Below are positions 19,101-28,280 of a stretch of 64,000 nt of DNA, piece by piece. Source of the stretch: JASGCP01 sp965263285 (GTDB lineage: Bacteria; Bacteroidota; Bacteroidia; Chitinophagales; Chitinophagaceae); contig CBDHHD010000016.1 of NCBI GenBank assembly GCA_965263285.1, positions 806,001-870,000 on the forward strand, given 5' to 3'. How positions within the stretch are numbered: the first letter of the stretch is position 1; each line of letters begins with the position of its first letter. The notes under the pieces are model-generated. The model made no database searches. It saw only the letters and a list, made by a program, of their open reading frames with translations, and had not been told where the DNA came from. The translations under genes and the position numbers were made by a program.

Positions 19101-20048
19101 ATGAAATTTAAACAACCTCTTACCATATCTTTTTTACAAACCTTTCTTCAAGCAACTGTCTTAGGCAGTATGGATAATATCGTATATGGTATTAATGAGA
19201 TTCATCGCATTGAAAAAGGAGATATATGTTTTGTTGATCATCCTAAATACTACGACACTTGTTTACATAGCAAGGCAGATATTATTTTAATTAACACTCA
19301 TGATGTTACTTACCCTAGAGGAAAAACACTTTTAATAGTACCCCAACCTTTTGAGGCTTATTTAAAAATCATTACTCATTTCTTCCCAACCGAGTATCCT
19401 TCAGAATCCCTATTACATAAAACACCTATTGGCAAAAATTCTATTATCATGCCTATGGTATATATAGGACCCAATGTAACCATTGGAAATGATTGTATTA
19501 TCCATGCTCATGTTTCACTAGTGGGCAATATTACTATTGGAAATCATGTAGTTATTCAACCCAATACGGTTATTGGAAGTGATGCTTTTTATTATAACAG
19601 CAAAAAAAATAGAGAGATATGGTATAAAAAAATGAATAGCTGTGGCGAAGTGGTGATAGAAGATTATGTTGAAATAGGTGCTAATTGCACAATTGATAGA
19701 GGAGTTACAGCCGATACCCGTATTGGAAAAGGTACTAAAATAGATAACCTTGTACAAATTGGACATGATACACAAATTGGTAAGAATTGCATTATTGCTT
19801 CTCAAGTAGGTATTGCAGGGGGCGTGCTCATAGAAGATGGTGTTACAATATGGGGGCAAGTAGGTATTAGCAAAACCCTTCGTATTGGACACAATGCAAC
19901 CATATTGGCACAAACAGGCGTACCTTCTTCCCTGGAAGCCAATAAAGTGTATTTTGGCTACCCTGCACAAGAAGCATCTGAAAAAAGAAGAGAACTCGTA
20001 TGGATTAAACGAATTCCTCAATTATGGAAAAAAGTAATGGATAAATAA
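19101..20048 (+). CDS. LpxD-like UDP-3-O-acyl-glucosamine N-acyltransferase
   Basis: 315 residues, start taken as the ATG at 19101, 8 bp after secA; a longer in-frame upstream start would overlap the secA zinc motif. The C-terminal two thirds are left-handed beta-helix hexapeptide repeats (IGPNVTIGNDCIIHAHVSLV, then IGNHVVIQPNTVIGSDAF). The presumed catalytic histidine lies in NLVQIGHDTQIG (about residue 219), matching the LpxD active-site His. The N-terminal uridine-binding domain is present (VDHPKYYDTCLHSKADIILI) but the protein is shorter than typical LpxD (about 340). It may be the second, short LpxD paralogue seen in Bacteroidota. Role: lipid A assembly at the inner membrane. Confidence 0.8.
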   Translation: MKFKQPLTISFLQTFLQATVLGSMDNIVYGINEIHRIEKGDICFVDHPKYYDTCLHSKADIILINTHDVTYPRGKTLLIVPQPFEAYLKIITHFFPTEYPSESLLHKTPIGKNSIIMPMVYIGPNVTIGNDCIIHAHVSLVGNITIGNHVVIQPNTVIGSDAFYYNSKKNREIWYKKMNSCGEVVIEDYVEIGANCTIDRGVTADTRIGKGTKIDNLVQIGHDTQIGKNCIIASQVGIAGGVLIEDGVTIWGQVGISKTLRIGHNATILAQTGVPSSLEANKVYFGYPAQEASEKRRELVWIKRIPQLWKKVMDK

Positions 20049-20098
20049 TAGATCAATTCTCTTAGCACCTGAAAGAAGGAGATTTGCCAAGAAATACA

Positions 20099-22822
20099 TT
20101 AAAAACGAAAACTGAGTGTAGTTAAAAAGGTGCTCCCATTAATATCAATAAAAGAATCTCCAAAACTTGTTTGTGGGTATCGTCCATTAAAATCTATTAA
20201 AGATCGAAGATTAGCTTCATTAGTACCTGCGGGCAAATTCTTTAATTGATAAGAAGAAGTAATATTGAAGATATTGTTAACAGCAAAAGATAATCCTAAC
20301 CAACTATTAAATTGGTAGTTAATATTCAAATCGGTTAATACGGTTGGGTTAAATACTAATCGAGGCAGTGTATTTCCTTTTCCTATAGTATCTGCAGATA
20401 CATTATAGGTAGGTATATTTACATTTACAAAAGTAGCAGGTCCAAAAAAAGTATTATATATATTTAAAGATAACTTTTTGAATATAAACTCTGCACCTAA
20501 TACAAATTTAACCATAGGACGACTGGTTAATACCAACGCTGCTTGACTTCTATTAAATATTACATTGCCACTAGCCGCTATAACTGGAGGGGTTTGGATT
20601 TTACCTATTAAATTAGTTTGGTTATAGTTAGCTGCTAAATTAAAATTCATATAGGCTTGTGGAGATATATATACATTCTTATAGTTTACAACTAAATCAA
20701 CTCCTTGTGTTCTCGTATTAATTGCATTTGTAAAGAAAGAAAGTCCTGTTACATTTAATTGATTTAATAGTTTGCCAATAACAGAATTAGGGTCATTACT
20801 TGAAATTGCACTACTTAGTACAATGCGGTTATTAATAAGTATATTATAATAATCAACGGTAATAGTAACATGATAATTGGGAGCGTATCCGATGCCTCCT
20901 CCAAAATTAAGTGAGGATTCTGCTTTTAAAGAAGGAATGCCAAAAGCTCTAGCAGCCCTACTCGTATTATTAGCAATGCCTTGTAATGATACGCCTCCAT
21001 TTACAAAAGTACCTTGAATGCTTTGGTAATAAATTTGTTGCAATGATGGAGCTTTAAATCCAGAAGAAATAGATCCTCGGATATAGAGTTGCTTTACAAT
21101 ATTATAGTTGGCATTTAATTTCCATACAAAAGCATTCCCAAAGTCGCTATACTGTTCTTCTCTAAGGGTAGCATTTAATAGTAATTTTTTTGCTATATTC
21201 CAGCTTACATCCCCATACGCTCCAATATTAAACCTATTTCCTCGTACAGCATCATCTTGTCGTACACCTGGCAATGCTTGTGCTCCTGTTCCTACATAAG
21301 AAAAGGAATCACCTGGTATGATATTATAATTTTCGGTTCTAATTTCAGTACCAAAAGCTATAGAGAGATTAGGTAATATAGATTTTGAAAGATCTATATT
21401 ACCTACAATTTGATTAAAGGCAGATCCGCCATCATTAAATGATATAGGGCTATTGGGTCCTAGCGAAGAGTTGATTGCATTTTGCACATTAAGCAATAGT
21501 TTGTCTCCGCCTGCTGTAGCACTCATGTCAATTTGCCAACCCCTTAATAATGTTTTATACCCTATAGTAGCCGTGTAATTGTTGATATTAGTAATTCCTA
21601 CAGGCAAAAAACCAATATAGGGTTGCCCTGCGGGGGTAATAATATTATATGGATCAGGCACCCAATAAGGAGCCCTGTAATTTACTGTATTGTAAACTCT
21701 TTTATACATATAAGTACCTTGAAAATAGAATGCCGATTTTTCTGATGTAGGAATAGAGGTGTTTATAGCAAAATTAAAAATGGTTGTATTCGTGTTGCCA
21801 TTAATATTTTTTCCATCAGGATATTTATTTAAAAAAGAAAATACAGCTTGCGTATCTGCCGAAGTACCTTTGGTAAGTGTTGCAATATCACCATAAGGAT
21901 TAACTTTGCCCGCTCGATTAGTGGCGCCTAATTGCTGAAATGCTACTGTAGCATTTATAAAACCACCTTTTTTAAAAGTACTACCTGTATTAAAATTAGC
22001 CCCATAAGATAATCCATCCCCTTTCCAAGTTACTCCATTATTTACATTCAAACTTGAATAATTAATATTATCTTTTAAAATAATATTAATAGCGCCAGCA
22101 ATGGCATCGCTTCCATATTGTGCCGAAGCTCCATCTCGTAGTATCTCAACAGATTTTATTGCTGCGATAGGGATAAAATTAAGATCTACTCCTGTTTCAC
22201 CTACCCCAATGGTATTAAAAGTATATATTAAAGATCCTGCATTTTTTCTTTTCCCATTTAATAAAACAAGCGTCCTACTCGATCCTAAGTTTCTTAATTC
22301 AAAAGGATCAATGAAAGAACCAGAACCATATACGGCTACATGAGTACTTGAAAAAGAAGGCACTCTATATAATAATGCTTTATCTAATAATAATTGCCCT
22401 GATTCTTCTAATGTTTTATTACTTAGTTTGTCAATGGGTAACGCAGTAGAAACAGCAGATCTTGGAATAGATCTCGCACCTACCACTAATACCTGTGATA
22501 AGTCGTTGAAGCTCTTTTGCCAAATTATATCTTCACGAATAATTTCATTCTTATTAAAAACACGAATGGTTCTATTATCAAATTCGTTACCTTGATAGGC
22601 ATATAAAACTGTAATTGTTCCAGTGGTTTGTAATAACATTTGATAATGTCCATTTGAATCACTAACTATAGATTGTCCCGTTTGCTTAATGGTTATTATA
22701 GCCCCACTGATAGGTTGCTTTGTTGCTGCATTTGTAATATTACCCATTAATGTTTGTGCCTGAGTAAAATAATAAATATGTAGAAATAAAATTAAAATAG
22801 ATAGATTACGATACAAATTCAT
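20099..22822 (-). CDS. TonB-dependent outer-membrane receptor
   Basis: 907 residues. A signal peptide (ILILFLHIYYFTQAQ) is followed by a CarboxypepD_reg-like beta domain (about 23-105, GNITNAATKQPISGAIITI), a plug domain (about 130-250, with VEILRDGASAQYGSDAIAGA) and a 22-strand barrel ending in the terminal aromatic FRF. No SusD-like partner is adjacent, so the substrate (siderophore, vitamin or oligosaccharide) cannot be told. It is convergent with the LpxD-like gene with a 50-bp gap. That gap contains a decayed ISL3-type repeat end (TTAGCACCT...GATTTGCC). Confidence 0.93.
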   Translation of the reverse strand: MNLYRNLSILILFLHIYYFTQAQTLMGNITNAATKQPISGAIITIKQTGQSIVSDSNGHYQMLLQTTGTITVLYAYQGNEFDNRTIRVFNKNEIIREDIIWQKSFNDLSQVLVVGARSIPRSAVSTALPIDKLSNKTLEESGQLLLDKALLYRVPSFSSTHVAVYGSGSFIDPFELRNLGSSRTLVLLNGKRKNAGSLIYTFNTIGVGETGVDLNFIPIAAIKSVEILRDGASAQYGSDAIAGAINIILKDNINYSSLNVNNGVTWKGDGLSYGANFNTGSTFKKGGFINATVAFQQLGATNRAGKVNPYGDIATLTKGTSADTQAVFSFLNKYPDGKNINGNTNTTIFNFAINTSIPTSEKSAFYFQGTYMYKRVYNTVNYRAPYWVPDPYNIITPAGQPYIGFLPVGITNINNYTATIGYKTLLRGWQIDMSATAGGDKLLLNVQNAINSSLGPNSPISFNDGGSAFNQIVGNIDLSKSILPNLSIAFGTEIRTENYNIIPGDSFSYVGTGAQALPGVRQDDAVRGNRFNIGAYGDVSWNIAKKLLLNATLREEQYSDFGNAFVWKLNANYNIVKQLYIRGSISSGFKAPSLQQIYYQSIQGTFVNGGVSLQGIANNTSRAARAFGIPSLKAESSLNFGGGIGYAPNYHVTITVDYYNILINNRIVLSSAISSNDPNSVIGKLLNQLNVTGLSFFTNAINTRTQGVDLVVNYKNVYISPQAYMNFNLAANYNQTNLIGKIQTPPVIAASGNVIFNRSQAALVLTSRPMVKFVLGAEFIFKKLSLNIYNTFFGPATFVNVNIPTYNVSADTIGKGNTLPRLVFNPTVLTDLNINYQFNSWLGLSFAVNNIFNITSSYQLKNLPAGTNEANLRSLIDFNGRYPQTSFGDSFIDINGSTFLTTLSFRF

Positions 22823-22972
22823 ATAAAAAATGTAAAATAAAATTATATAAAAAAATAATTATACAAATTTATGCAAAAAATGCAAAAATTTTAACTAAAT
22901 GTTTTTCAAACCAGCACTAAGAACCTTTGCATGTTGTTTTATGTCATATTTATTCGATCATTCATACACTTC

Positions 22973-23321
22973 GGCTACATCCTTTTTTAAGGTGCTAAGA
23001 GGTTTTTAATAAATGGCAACTACTCATGTATAGGTTCATACTCGTTTTTTATATCTTTTTCTTTCTTTTGTCTTGATACAAACGGAAGAAACAAAGAAAA
23101 ATAAAGCCTGCAGATAAAGAGCTACAAAACTACGGCTCGCTACGCTAGCGAGAACGAATGAGAGGCGGTGATAAAATTGAAAATTGAAAATTGAAAGTTG
23201 AAAGTTGAAAATTGAAAATTGCATACTTATAATTATTCAATCATCCATACACTTAATTAAACCTATTGAGTTAACTAAGTAGTTACAATTATATTTCTCT
23301 TAGCACCTTAAAAAGATGGCC
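22973..23321. repeat. Partial MITE with half core and nested ends
   Basis: Bounded by GGCTACATCCTTTTTTAAGG and the diverged complement CCTTAAAAAGATGGCC. Inside lies an IS66-type end pair (GCAACTACTCATGTATAGG near 23017; AGTAGTTAC near 23287). Only one arm of the palindromic core remains (GCTACAAAACTACGGCTCGC region); the other arm is replaced by a short tandem repeat. Confidence 0.7.
23175..23222. repeat. 7-bp tandem repeat
   Basis: About seven copies of ATTGAAA/AGTTGAA units in tandem inside the MITE remnant. Likely slippage-prone low-complexity DNA. No coding sense is evident. Confidence 0.8.
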
Positions 23322-23412
23322 CTTATGATGGGCTATTTTTACCAATAGCGCCTGAAAAAACATTTTAACCAAAAATAACCAAAAAAAATAAGCAACTAAT
23401 AAAAAAATACAA

Positions 23413-23420
23413 TAAATTTG
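23413..23420 (+). promoter_or_regulatory. -7 box before poly-Cys mini-ORF
   Basis: TAAATTTG, exact TAnnTTTG match, about 41 bp upstream of the mini-ORF ATG at 23461. It gives a plausible start of the transcript that includes the mini-ORF and hairpin. Confidence 0.55.
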
Positions 23421-23460
23421 CATTTCAAGTTTAATAAAACACAAACACAATTTCACAATA

Positions 23461-23544
23461 ATGCCTACATTTTTTCTTTGTTGTTGTTGTAAAATAAAAC
23501 CTCAAAAAAAGGGCATTGTTTTTATGTGTCATACGCACTCATAA
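23461..23544 (+). CDS. Poly-cysteine mini-ORF, candidate leader peptide
   Basis: 27 codons with four consecutive TGT cysteine codons (FFLCCCCKIKPQ, residues 7-10) and a fifth Cys at 23, ending MCHTHS. It sits between a good -7 box and a 21-bp terminator-like hairpin, upstream of the carbonic anhydrase pseudogene. That arrangement (short ORF with a codon run, then terminator, then gene) is what an attenuation leader sensing charged tRNA-Cys would look like. Alternatively it is a free-standing metal-binding mini-peptide with its own terminator. Neither is proven. Confidence 0.45.
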   Translation: MPTFFLCCCCKIKPQKKGIVFMCHTHS

Positions 23545-23561
23545 TCATATTTAAAAACACT

Positions 23562-23617
23562 TATAATATAACAAAGCCCTATAACATATAGGGCTTTGTT
23601 ATATTATACATTTTTTC
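23562..23617 (+). terminator. Strong intrinsic terminator or attenuator hairpin
   Basis: TATAATATAACAAAGCCCTA plus T (23562-23582) pairs perfectly over 21 bp with 23588-23608. The loop is AACAT, and ACATTTTTTC follows. The stem has a GGGCTTTG core. It lies 17 bp after the poly-Cys mini-ORF and 31 bp before the carbonic anhydrase start. Confidence 0.8.
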
Positions 23618-23638
23618 TTAACCTTTAATTTTTATTTT

Positions 23639-24201
23639 ATGTCAAATGTTTTAAAAGAAGTTTTACAAGCAAATGATAGCTATGTAAAACAATTTGGGAA
23701 AAAAGGAGAGTTAGCATTACCTCCTGCACGCAGATTTTCTATTCTTACTTGCATGGATGCACGATTAGACCCTGCCAAATATGCTGGTTTAGCTGAAGGC
23801 GATGCCCATGTTATTCGAAATGCAGGAGGAAGGGCAAGCGATGACGCTATTCGATCTCTTGTAATATCACATAAATTATTAGGCACACTTGAGTGGTTTG
23901 TTATTCATCATACAGACTGTGGCATGCTCTTTTTCAATAATGATTTAATGGCTAATCTGCTATCAGAATCATTAGAAACAGCTACACTTACCCCTAGTGG
24001 ATTTATAAATAGCAAAAAGAAGGAGGTTCTGCAGAAGGTAAGTATATTAACTGGCTTACTATTGCTAATCAAGAGCAAAGCGTTATTGAAGATGTGCTAC
24101 GCATTCGTCATCATCCCCTAGTTCCTTCATATATCAAATTATATGGATATATATATGATGTAAAAACAGGCAAACTCATCGAAGTAAAAGTTCCATCATA
24201 A
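23639..24201 (+). pseudogene. Beta-carbonic anhydrase, frameshifted
   Basis: The first frame (from 23639) carries both zinc-binding motifs of beta-class carbonic anhydrases: CMDARLDP (Cys and Asp/Arg dyad) and HHTDCGM. It also has IRNAGGRASDDAIRSL. Near 24015, in an A-rich run (AGCAAAAAGAAGG), the frame shifts. The natural C-terminus (EGGSAEGKYINWLTIANQE through to IEVKVPS) continues in another frame and stops at 24201. One missing base restores a protein of ordinary length (about 187). As it stands, translation gives a 160-residue chimera with a wrong tail. It could be a real pseudogene, an assembly error in the homopolymer, or slippage-corrected. Confidence 0.8.
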
Positions 24202-24399
24202 TACAGCTAACTTTATGTATTCATTAATAAATTAGGCTATTCCCTTCATGTGAGAAATGAAATGAAATTAACTTTAACTAAAAGGTATTACATCCTCAAA
24301 TCTTCAACAAAGGGTATAGCTTTTTTATCAAAAAAACTAACTTCTTTCAAAAACTTAGTTCCAATATCATTTTACCATTTCCATTAATAATTTAATACT

Positions 24400-24407
24400 T
24401 ATATTTG
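24400..24407 (+). promoter_or_regulatory. -7 box for the HU gene
   Basis: TATATTTG, exact TAnnTTTG match, about 66 bp before the HU start at 24473. Confidence 0.5.
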
Positions 24408-24472
24408 CAAGTAACAGTCATAATGAATTGTTAATTTTTTTTAACTTTTTTTAATTACTTATTTACCATTTT

Positions 24473-24763
24473 ATGCGTAAAATAGATCTTGTAAAAAACA
24501 TATCGGAGCAAACGGGCATTTCTAAAATTGATGTTCTTCTTGTTATAGAAACAATGACAAAAGAAATAAAACTTAATCTAAGCAAAGGAGAAGAGTTATT
24601 CTTAAGAGGTTTTGGAAGCTTTATTATTAAAAAAAGAGCAGCCAAAAAAGGAAGAATCATTAAACGGAACCAAACAATTATTATACCTGAACATTATATA
24701 CCCGCTTTTAAGCCATGTAAAGAATTTACTCAAAAGCTAAAAAATATAAAAGTGAAAAAGTAA
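24473..24763 (+). CDS. HU-family DNA-binding protein
   Basis: 96 residues, nucleoid-associated dimer that bends DNA. The N-terminal helices (DLVKNISEQTGISKIDVLLV) and the core LFLRGFGSFIIKKRAAKKGR match HU/IHF. The usual N-P of the DNA-binding arm is represented by the IIIPEHYIPAF region. The start ATG follows a leader with a -7 box at 24400. The TPR gene begins 12 bp downstream and is probably in the same transcript, followed by the bS22-like peptide and rng, an order common in Bacteroidota. Confidence 0.92.
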   Translation: MRKIDLVKNISEQTGISKIDVLLVIETMTKEIKLNLSKGEELFLRGFGSFIIKKRAAKKGRIIKRNQTIIIPEHYIPAFKPCKEFTQKLKNIKVKK

Positions 24764-24775
24764 TTTAATTTTACA

Positions 24776-25636
24776 ATGCGTACATTCGGATTATTAATAT
24801 TATTAGGCTGTGTATTCATCACTCTCATCTATTGGGAGATACCAACCATTAAGCCATCAAGTTTGTTACCCCATACAAGTATGAGCATGTTACCCTCATC
24901 ACCACTCACTATCTTAAATGTAGATAGCATTATACAGGTATCTACAAATGCACTTACTAAAAAAGAGCAAAATGCAATCTACCGCATGAATGAGACATGG
25001 CAAAAAGAAGACGATAAACAATTGAAAGCAAATGAGTTAAGTAAATTAAGTCTCTATTGGCGAGATAGTGCAAACAACTACTTAGCATACCTTTATTATC
25101 AAAATAAAAAAGGAATCTTGGAAAATTCAAAAAAAAGTCTCAATTTTGCTTCTCAATTGTTTGTAAACAATTTGTTAGGGGAAGATAATCCAGCCCTACA
25201 ATATTGGTTAGCTAGCAATGCAAAAGTTCTTTTACAAAAATTGTTATTATTAGAACCAGAAAACGATAGTGCAAAAATCGCTTTAGGAGCTTGTTATATT
25301 TTTGGAAATATATCAAACAATCCTATGGAAGGTATTTTACCTATTCGCGACATAGCAAATAGAGAACCTCAAAACATGTATGCACAATTCATTTTAGGCC
25401 TAGGAGACAAAAAAAGTGGCCAATATAGCAAAGCCATAGATAGATTTACAAAAATAATAACAATAGATCCTAGTAATATAGAAGTAGGACTTCACTTAGC
25501 CGAATGTTATGAATTATCTCAAGATAAATCCAATGCAATTCATTGGTATGAATGGGTAAAAAATAATATCAAAGGTGGCGCTGATGCTTCTATTATTACC
25601 GCTATTGACCAGCGTATTTTAATTTTAAAAAAGTAA
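24776..25636 (+). CDS. TPR-repeat membrane-anchored protein
   Basis: 286 residues. A single N-terminal membrane segment (FGLLILLGCVFITLIYWEI) anchors a soluble helical domain. Tetratricopeptide repeats are clearest at about 210-255 (KSGQYSKAIDRFTKIITIDP, then EVGLHLAECYELSQDKSNAI). Probably periplasmic or inner-membrane scaffold. It lies 12 bp after HU and upstream of the bS22-like gene and rng. Specific function unknown. Confidence 0.8.
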   Translation: MRTFGLLILLGCVFITLIYWEIPTIKPSSLLPHTSMSMLPSSPLTILNVDSIIQVSTNALTKKEQNAIYRMNETWQKEDDKQLKANELSKLSLYWRDSANNYLAYLYYQNKKGILENSKKSLNFASQLFVNNLLGEDNPALQYWLASNAKVLLQKLLLLEPENDSAKIALGACYIFGNISNNPMEGILPIRDIANREPQNMYAQFILGLGDKKSGQYSKAIDRFTKIITIDPSNIEVGLHLAECYELSQDKSNAIHWYEWVKNNIKGGADASIITAIDQRILILKK

Positions 25637-25664
25637 AAATAATTATTCATCTAAAAATATATTT

Positions 25665-25760
25665 ATGCCCTGTGGTAAAAAGAGAAAAAGACATAAAATT
25701 GCAACACATAAAAGGAAAAAAAGACTAAGAAAGAATCGTCATAAGAAAAAAAACAAATAA
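25665..25760 (+). CDS. AURKAIP1/COX24-domain (bS22-like) ribosomal mini-protein
   Basis: 31 residues, extremely basic: MPCGKKRKRHKIATHKRKKR then LRKNRHKKKNK. This matches the very short Bacteroidota proteins annotated as AURKAIP1/COX24-domain, related to small-subunit protein bS22. It is too short for most ORF callers. It sits 28 bp after the TPR gene and upstream of rng, its usual neighbour. Expected to bind 16S rRNA. Confidence 0.88.
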   Translation: MPCGKKRKRHKIATHKRKKRLRKNRHKKKNK

Positions 25761-25933
25761 AATGTAATTGAAGATAGTCTACAATTACCATTAATAACAT
25801 ATAATTTTTTATTAAGAAAAAATAAAGAATTATTACAAAATATATTATTTATAAGTTTCTTAATTATATTTATTATAATTTTATAGGTTATTACCATCGA
25901 CAATGTAAAAAAATTATTAAAAAAATAATTAAT

Positions 25934-27490
25934 GTGAATAAAGAATTAGTAGTACATCATTCTCTTCATGAAGTGGATATTGCTTTATTAGAAGACAAGA
26001 AATTAGTAGAACTTCATCAAGAAAAAATAAACAACCAATTTGCAATAGGCGACTTTTATATTGGCAAAGTAAAAAAAATATTACCTGGTTTAAATGCAGC
26101 TTTCGTTGATATTGGTTTTGAAAAAGATGCATTTTTACATTATACCGATTTATCACCTTATGTTCGTTCATTACTTAAGTTTACAAATATTTGTAACCAG
26201 CATAGAGATGCAATAAATTTAGATTTTAGTCAATTTACCTTAGAGCCAGATATTCTTAAAACGGGTAAAATGTTAGAAGTATTAGGCCATAAACCCGATA
26301 TTCTTGTGCAAATATTAAAAGAACCCATCGCATCTAAAGGACCGCGCCTTACCTGTGAATTAAGTTTACCCGGTCGTTATTTAATTCTTACCCCATTTAA
26401 CAATGTCATAGCTGTATCAAAAAAAATATCTTCTTCTGAAGAAAAAAAGCGACTATTTACCATTATTGAATCTATCAAACCTAAAAATTTTGGTATCATT
26501 GTGCGTACTGCATCGGAAGGTAGAACAACCGCCGAACTACATAATGATATTTTATCTCTTTTAGTAGTATGGAAAGAAATTCAAGCTAAGCTATACCAAG
26601 CCAAATCACCTACAAAAATACTAAGCGAGCAAAAGAAAACAACCAGTATCCTACGAGATCTATTAAATGAAGATTTTAATAAAATTGTAATTGATAATAA
26701 AGAAGCCTATAACGAAGTTCGCTCTTACATTCAAAAAATTGCACCTCATAAAGAAAGTATCGTCTTTTTACATCAAGGAGCTCCTCCTATTTTTGATAAA
26801 TTTAATATTACCAAACAAATAAAATCACTTTTTGGGAAAGAAGTACACTTGCCTAGTGGCTCCTATCTATTTATTGAACACACCGAAGCCCTACATGTAA
26901 TAGATGTTAACAGTGGATTTAGAGCAGCTAATGTTAATCAAGAAGACACTGCCTTACAAACAAACTTAGAAGCAGCAGCAGAAATAGCAAGACAATTTAG
27001 ACTACGAGATATTGGAGGTATTATTATTATCGATTTTATTGACATGCGCGTGCCAGATAACAGAAGAAAATTGTATATGGCCATGACTGAATATATGAAA
27101 ACCGATCGCGCTCGCCATATCATTCTTCCCCTATCAAAATTTGGGTTAATGCAAATAACAAGGCAACGCATGAAACCCGAATTACATATTAATACACTTG
27201 AAAACTGTCCTGCTTGTGGTGGAACAGGTAAGATTTCTTCCACTATTAATATCGAAGAAGAAATAGAAGACAAACTAACAGCTATTAAACAACAAGGACA
27301 TGAAAAAATAAAAATTGTAGTAAATCCTATCTTACAAGCCTATTTAAGTCAAGGATTTTTACAATTAACCTCTATTTATAAAAAATGGCAAAAGAAAAAT
27401 AAAATTAATATTACCTTAATTTCAGATAACAATATAGGCATCACAGACTATCGTTTTCTAAACCATGAAGATGAAATAATAAAATTATAA
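25934..27490 (+). CDS. rng: Ribonuclease E/G
   Basis: 518 residues, start GTG at 25934 (the ATG two bases earlier is immediately followed by a stop in its own frame). An S1 RNA-binding domain at about 35-130 (GDFYIGKVKKILPGLNAAFV, with a Bacteroidota-type insertion) precedes the RNase H-like/DNase I-like catalytic domain. The catalytic region has LHVIDVNSGFR (about 322) and IIIDFIDMR, and the zinc-link CPACGGTGK (about 424) allows dimerisation. No long RNase E-type C-terminal scaffold is present, so it is the RNase G form. Roles: rRNA processing and mRNA turnover. Confidence 0.95.
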   Translation: MNKELVVHHSLHEVDIALLEDKKLVELHQEKINNQFAIGDFYIGKVKKILPGLNAAFVDIGFEKDAFLHYTDLSPYVRSLLKFTNICNQHRDAINLDFSQFTLEPDILKTGKMLEVLGHKPDILVQILKEPIASKGPRLTCELSLPGRYLILTPFNNVIAVSKKISSSEEKKRLFTIIESIKPKNFGIIVRTASEGRTTAELHNDILSLLVVWKEIQAKLYQAKSPTKILSEQKKTTSILRDLLNEDFNKIVIDNKEAYNEVRSYIQKIAPHKESIVFLHQGAPPIFDKFNITKQIKSLFGKEVHLPSGSYLFIEHTEALHVIDVNSGFRAANVNQEDTALQTNLEAAAEIARQFRLRDIGGIIIIDFIDMRVPDNRRKLYMAMTEYMKTDRARHIILPLSKFGLMQITRQRMKPELHINTLENCPACGGTGKISSTINIEEEIEDKLTAIKQQGHEKIKIVVNPILQAYLSQGFLQLTSIYKKWQKKNKINITLISDNNIGITDYRFLNHEDEIIKL

Positions 27491-27593
27491 ATGAAATATT
27501 TTTTGTTTATCGCTTTAAGCACCTTAATTTTGCCAACTAAATTTAAAGTAAAATAATTAATATTAAGTTCTTTGAATAGTTGAGTACGCAAAT

Positions 27594-27664
27594 TGGTCCA
27601 TAGTGTAATGGTAGCACTACAGATTTTGATTCTGTCCGTTTAGGTTCGAATCCTAATGGACCAA
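27594..27664 (+). tRNA. tRNA-Gln (UUG)
   Basis: Acceptor TGGTCCA pairs with TGGACCA. The anticodon arm CAGA-TTTTGAT-TCTG gives anticodon TTG, and the T arm contains GGTTCGAATCC. The 3' CCA is not encoded. Located between rng and hscB. Confidence 0.95.
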
Positions 27665-27679
27665 CATATTTAAAAAAAA

Positions 27680-28174
27680 ATGAAATACTTTGATATATTT
27701 TCAATGCCCGTTTCTTTTTTCCCTTCACAAACAGAAGTAAATAAAAAATTTTATGCACTAGCGAAAATATATCACCCCGATAAATACATGCAGGCATCAA
27801 AAGAAAAACAAGACGAGGCTAATGAACAAACGGCATTACTACATCAAGCATATCAAACACTAACTCATTTTAACCTTCTATTGCCTTATATTTTAAAGGA
27901 ATTGCGTATGATTTACGATGATGAAAAATATAATTTACCTCCTAACTTTTTAATGGATATGTTATCTTTTCATGAATCATTAGAAGAGAGCAAGGATATA
28001 GACACACAAAATAAAATAAAATCACAAATTCAATTATTACAAAATGAAATGTACGAGTCTATTAAAAAAAATTTGGAAAATTATAGCCAAAATACAACCC
28101 AAGAAGAGTTGTTGCAAATAAAAGAATATTATTATAAGAATAAATATATATTGCGTATGTTACAAGCATCATAA
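27680..28174 (+). CDS. hscB: Fe-S cluster assembly co-chaperone HscB-like
   Basis: 164 residues. The N-terminal J domain carries the HPDK tripeptide-containing loop (YHPDKY, about 31-36). The C-terminal HSCB oligomerisation domain is recognisable in PPNFLMDMLSFHESLEE (about 94-110). It would deliver IscU-type scaffold to the Hsp70 HscA/DnaK. Begins 15 bp after tRNA-Gln and ends just before tRNA-Leu. No other isc gene is adjacent. Confidence 0.85.
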   Translation: MKYFDIFSMPVSFFPSQTEVNKKFYALAKIYHPDKYMQASKEKQDEANEQTALLHQAYQTLTHFNLLLPYILKELRMIYDDEKYNLPPNFLMDMLSFHESLEESKDIDTQNKIKSQIQLLQNEMYESIKKNLENYSQNTTQEELLQIKEYYYKNKYILRMLQAS

Positions 28175-28180
28175 TAGATT

Positions 28181-28267
28181 GCCCAGATGGCGGAATTGGT
28201 AGACGCGCTAGACTCAAAATCTAGTTTTCGCAAGAGAGTGCAGGTTCGATTCCTGTTCTGGGCACCA
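28181..28267 (+). tRNA. tRNA-Leu (CAA)
   Basis: Acceptor GCCCAGA pairs with TCTGGGC. The anticodon loop CTCAAAA gives anticodon CAA. A long variable arm (TTTTCGCAAGAGAGT region) is typical of class II tRNA. T arm GGTTCGATTCC. Encoded 3' CCA. Confidence 0.95.
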
Positions 28268-28280
28268 TATATTATTTATA

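Noticed and set aside
23175..23222. Possible CRISPR-like short repeat array
   Set aside because: The units are 7 bp in direct tandem without spacers, and no cas gene is in the window.
24240..24370. Short ORF MKLTLTKRYYIL... between the carbonic anhydrase and HU
   Set aside because: It lacks a Gly-Gly leader or cysteines, has no promoter of its own, and its composition is that of AT-rich spacer.
27500..27540. ISL3-type end after rng (AAGCACCTTAATTTTGCC)
   Set aside because: Too short and diverged from the terminus consensus to separate from chance in AT-rich spacer.
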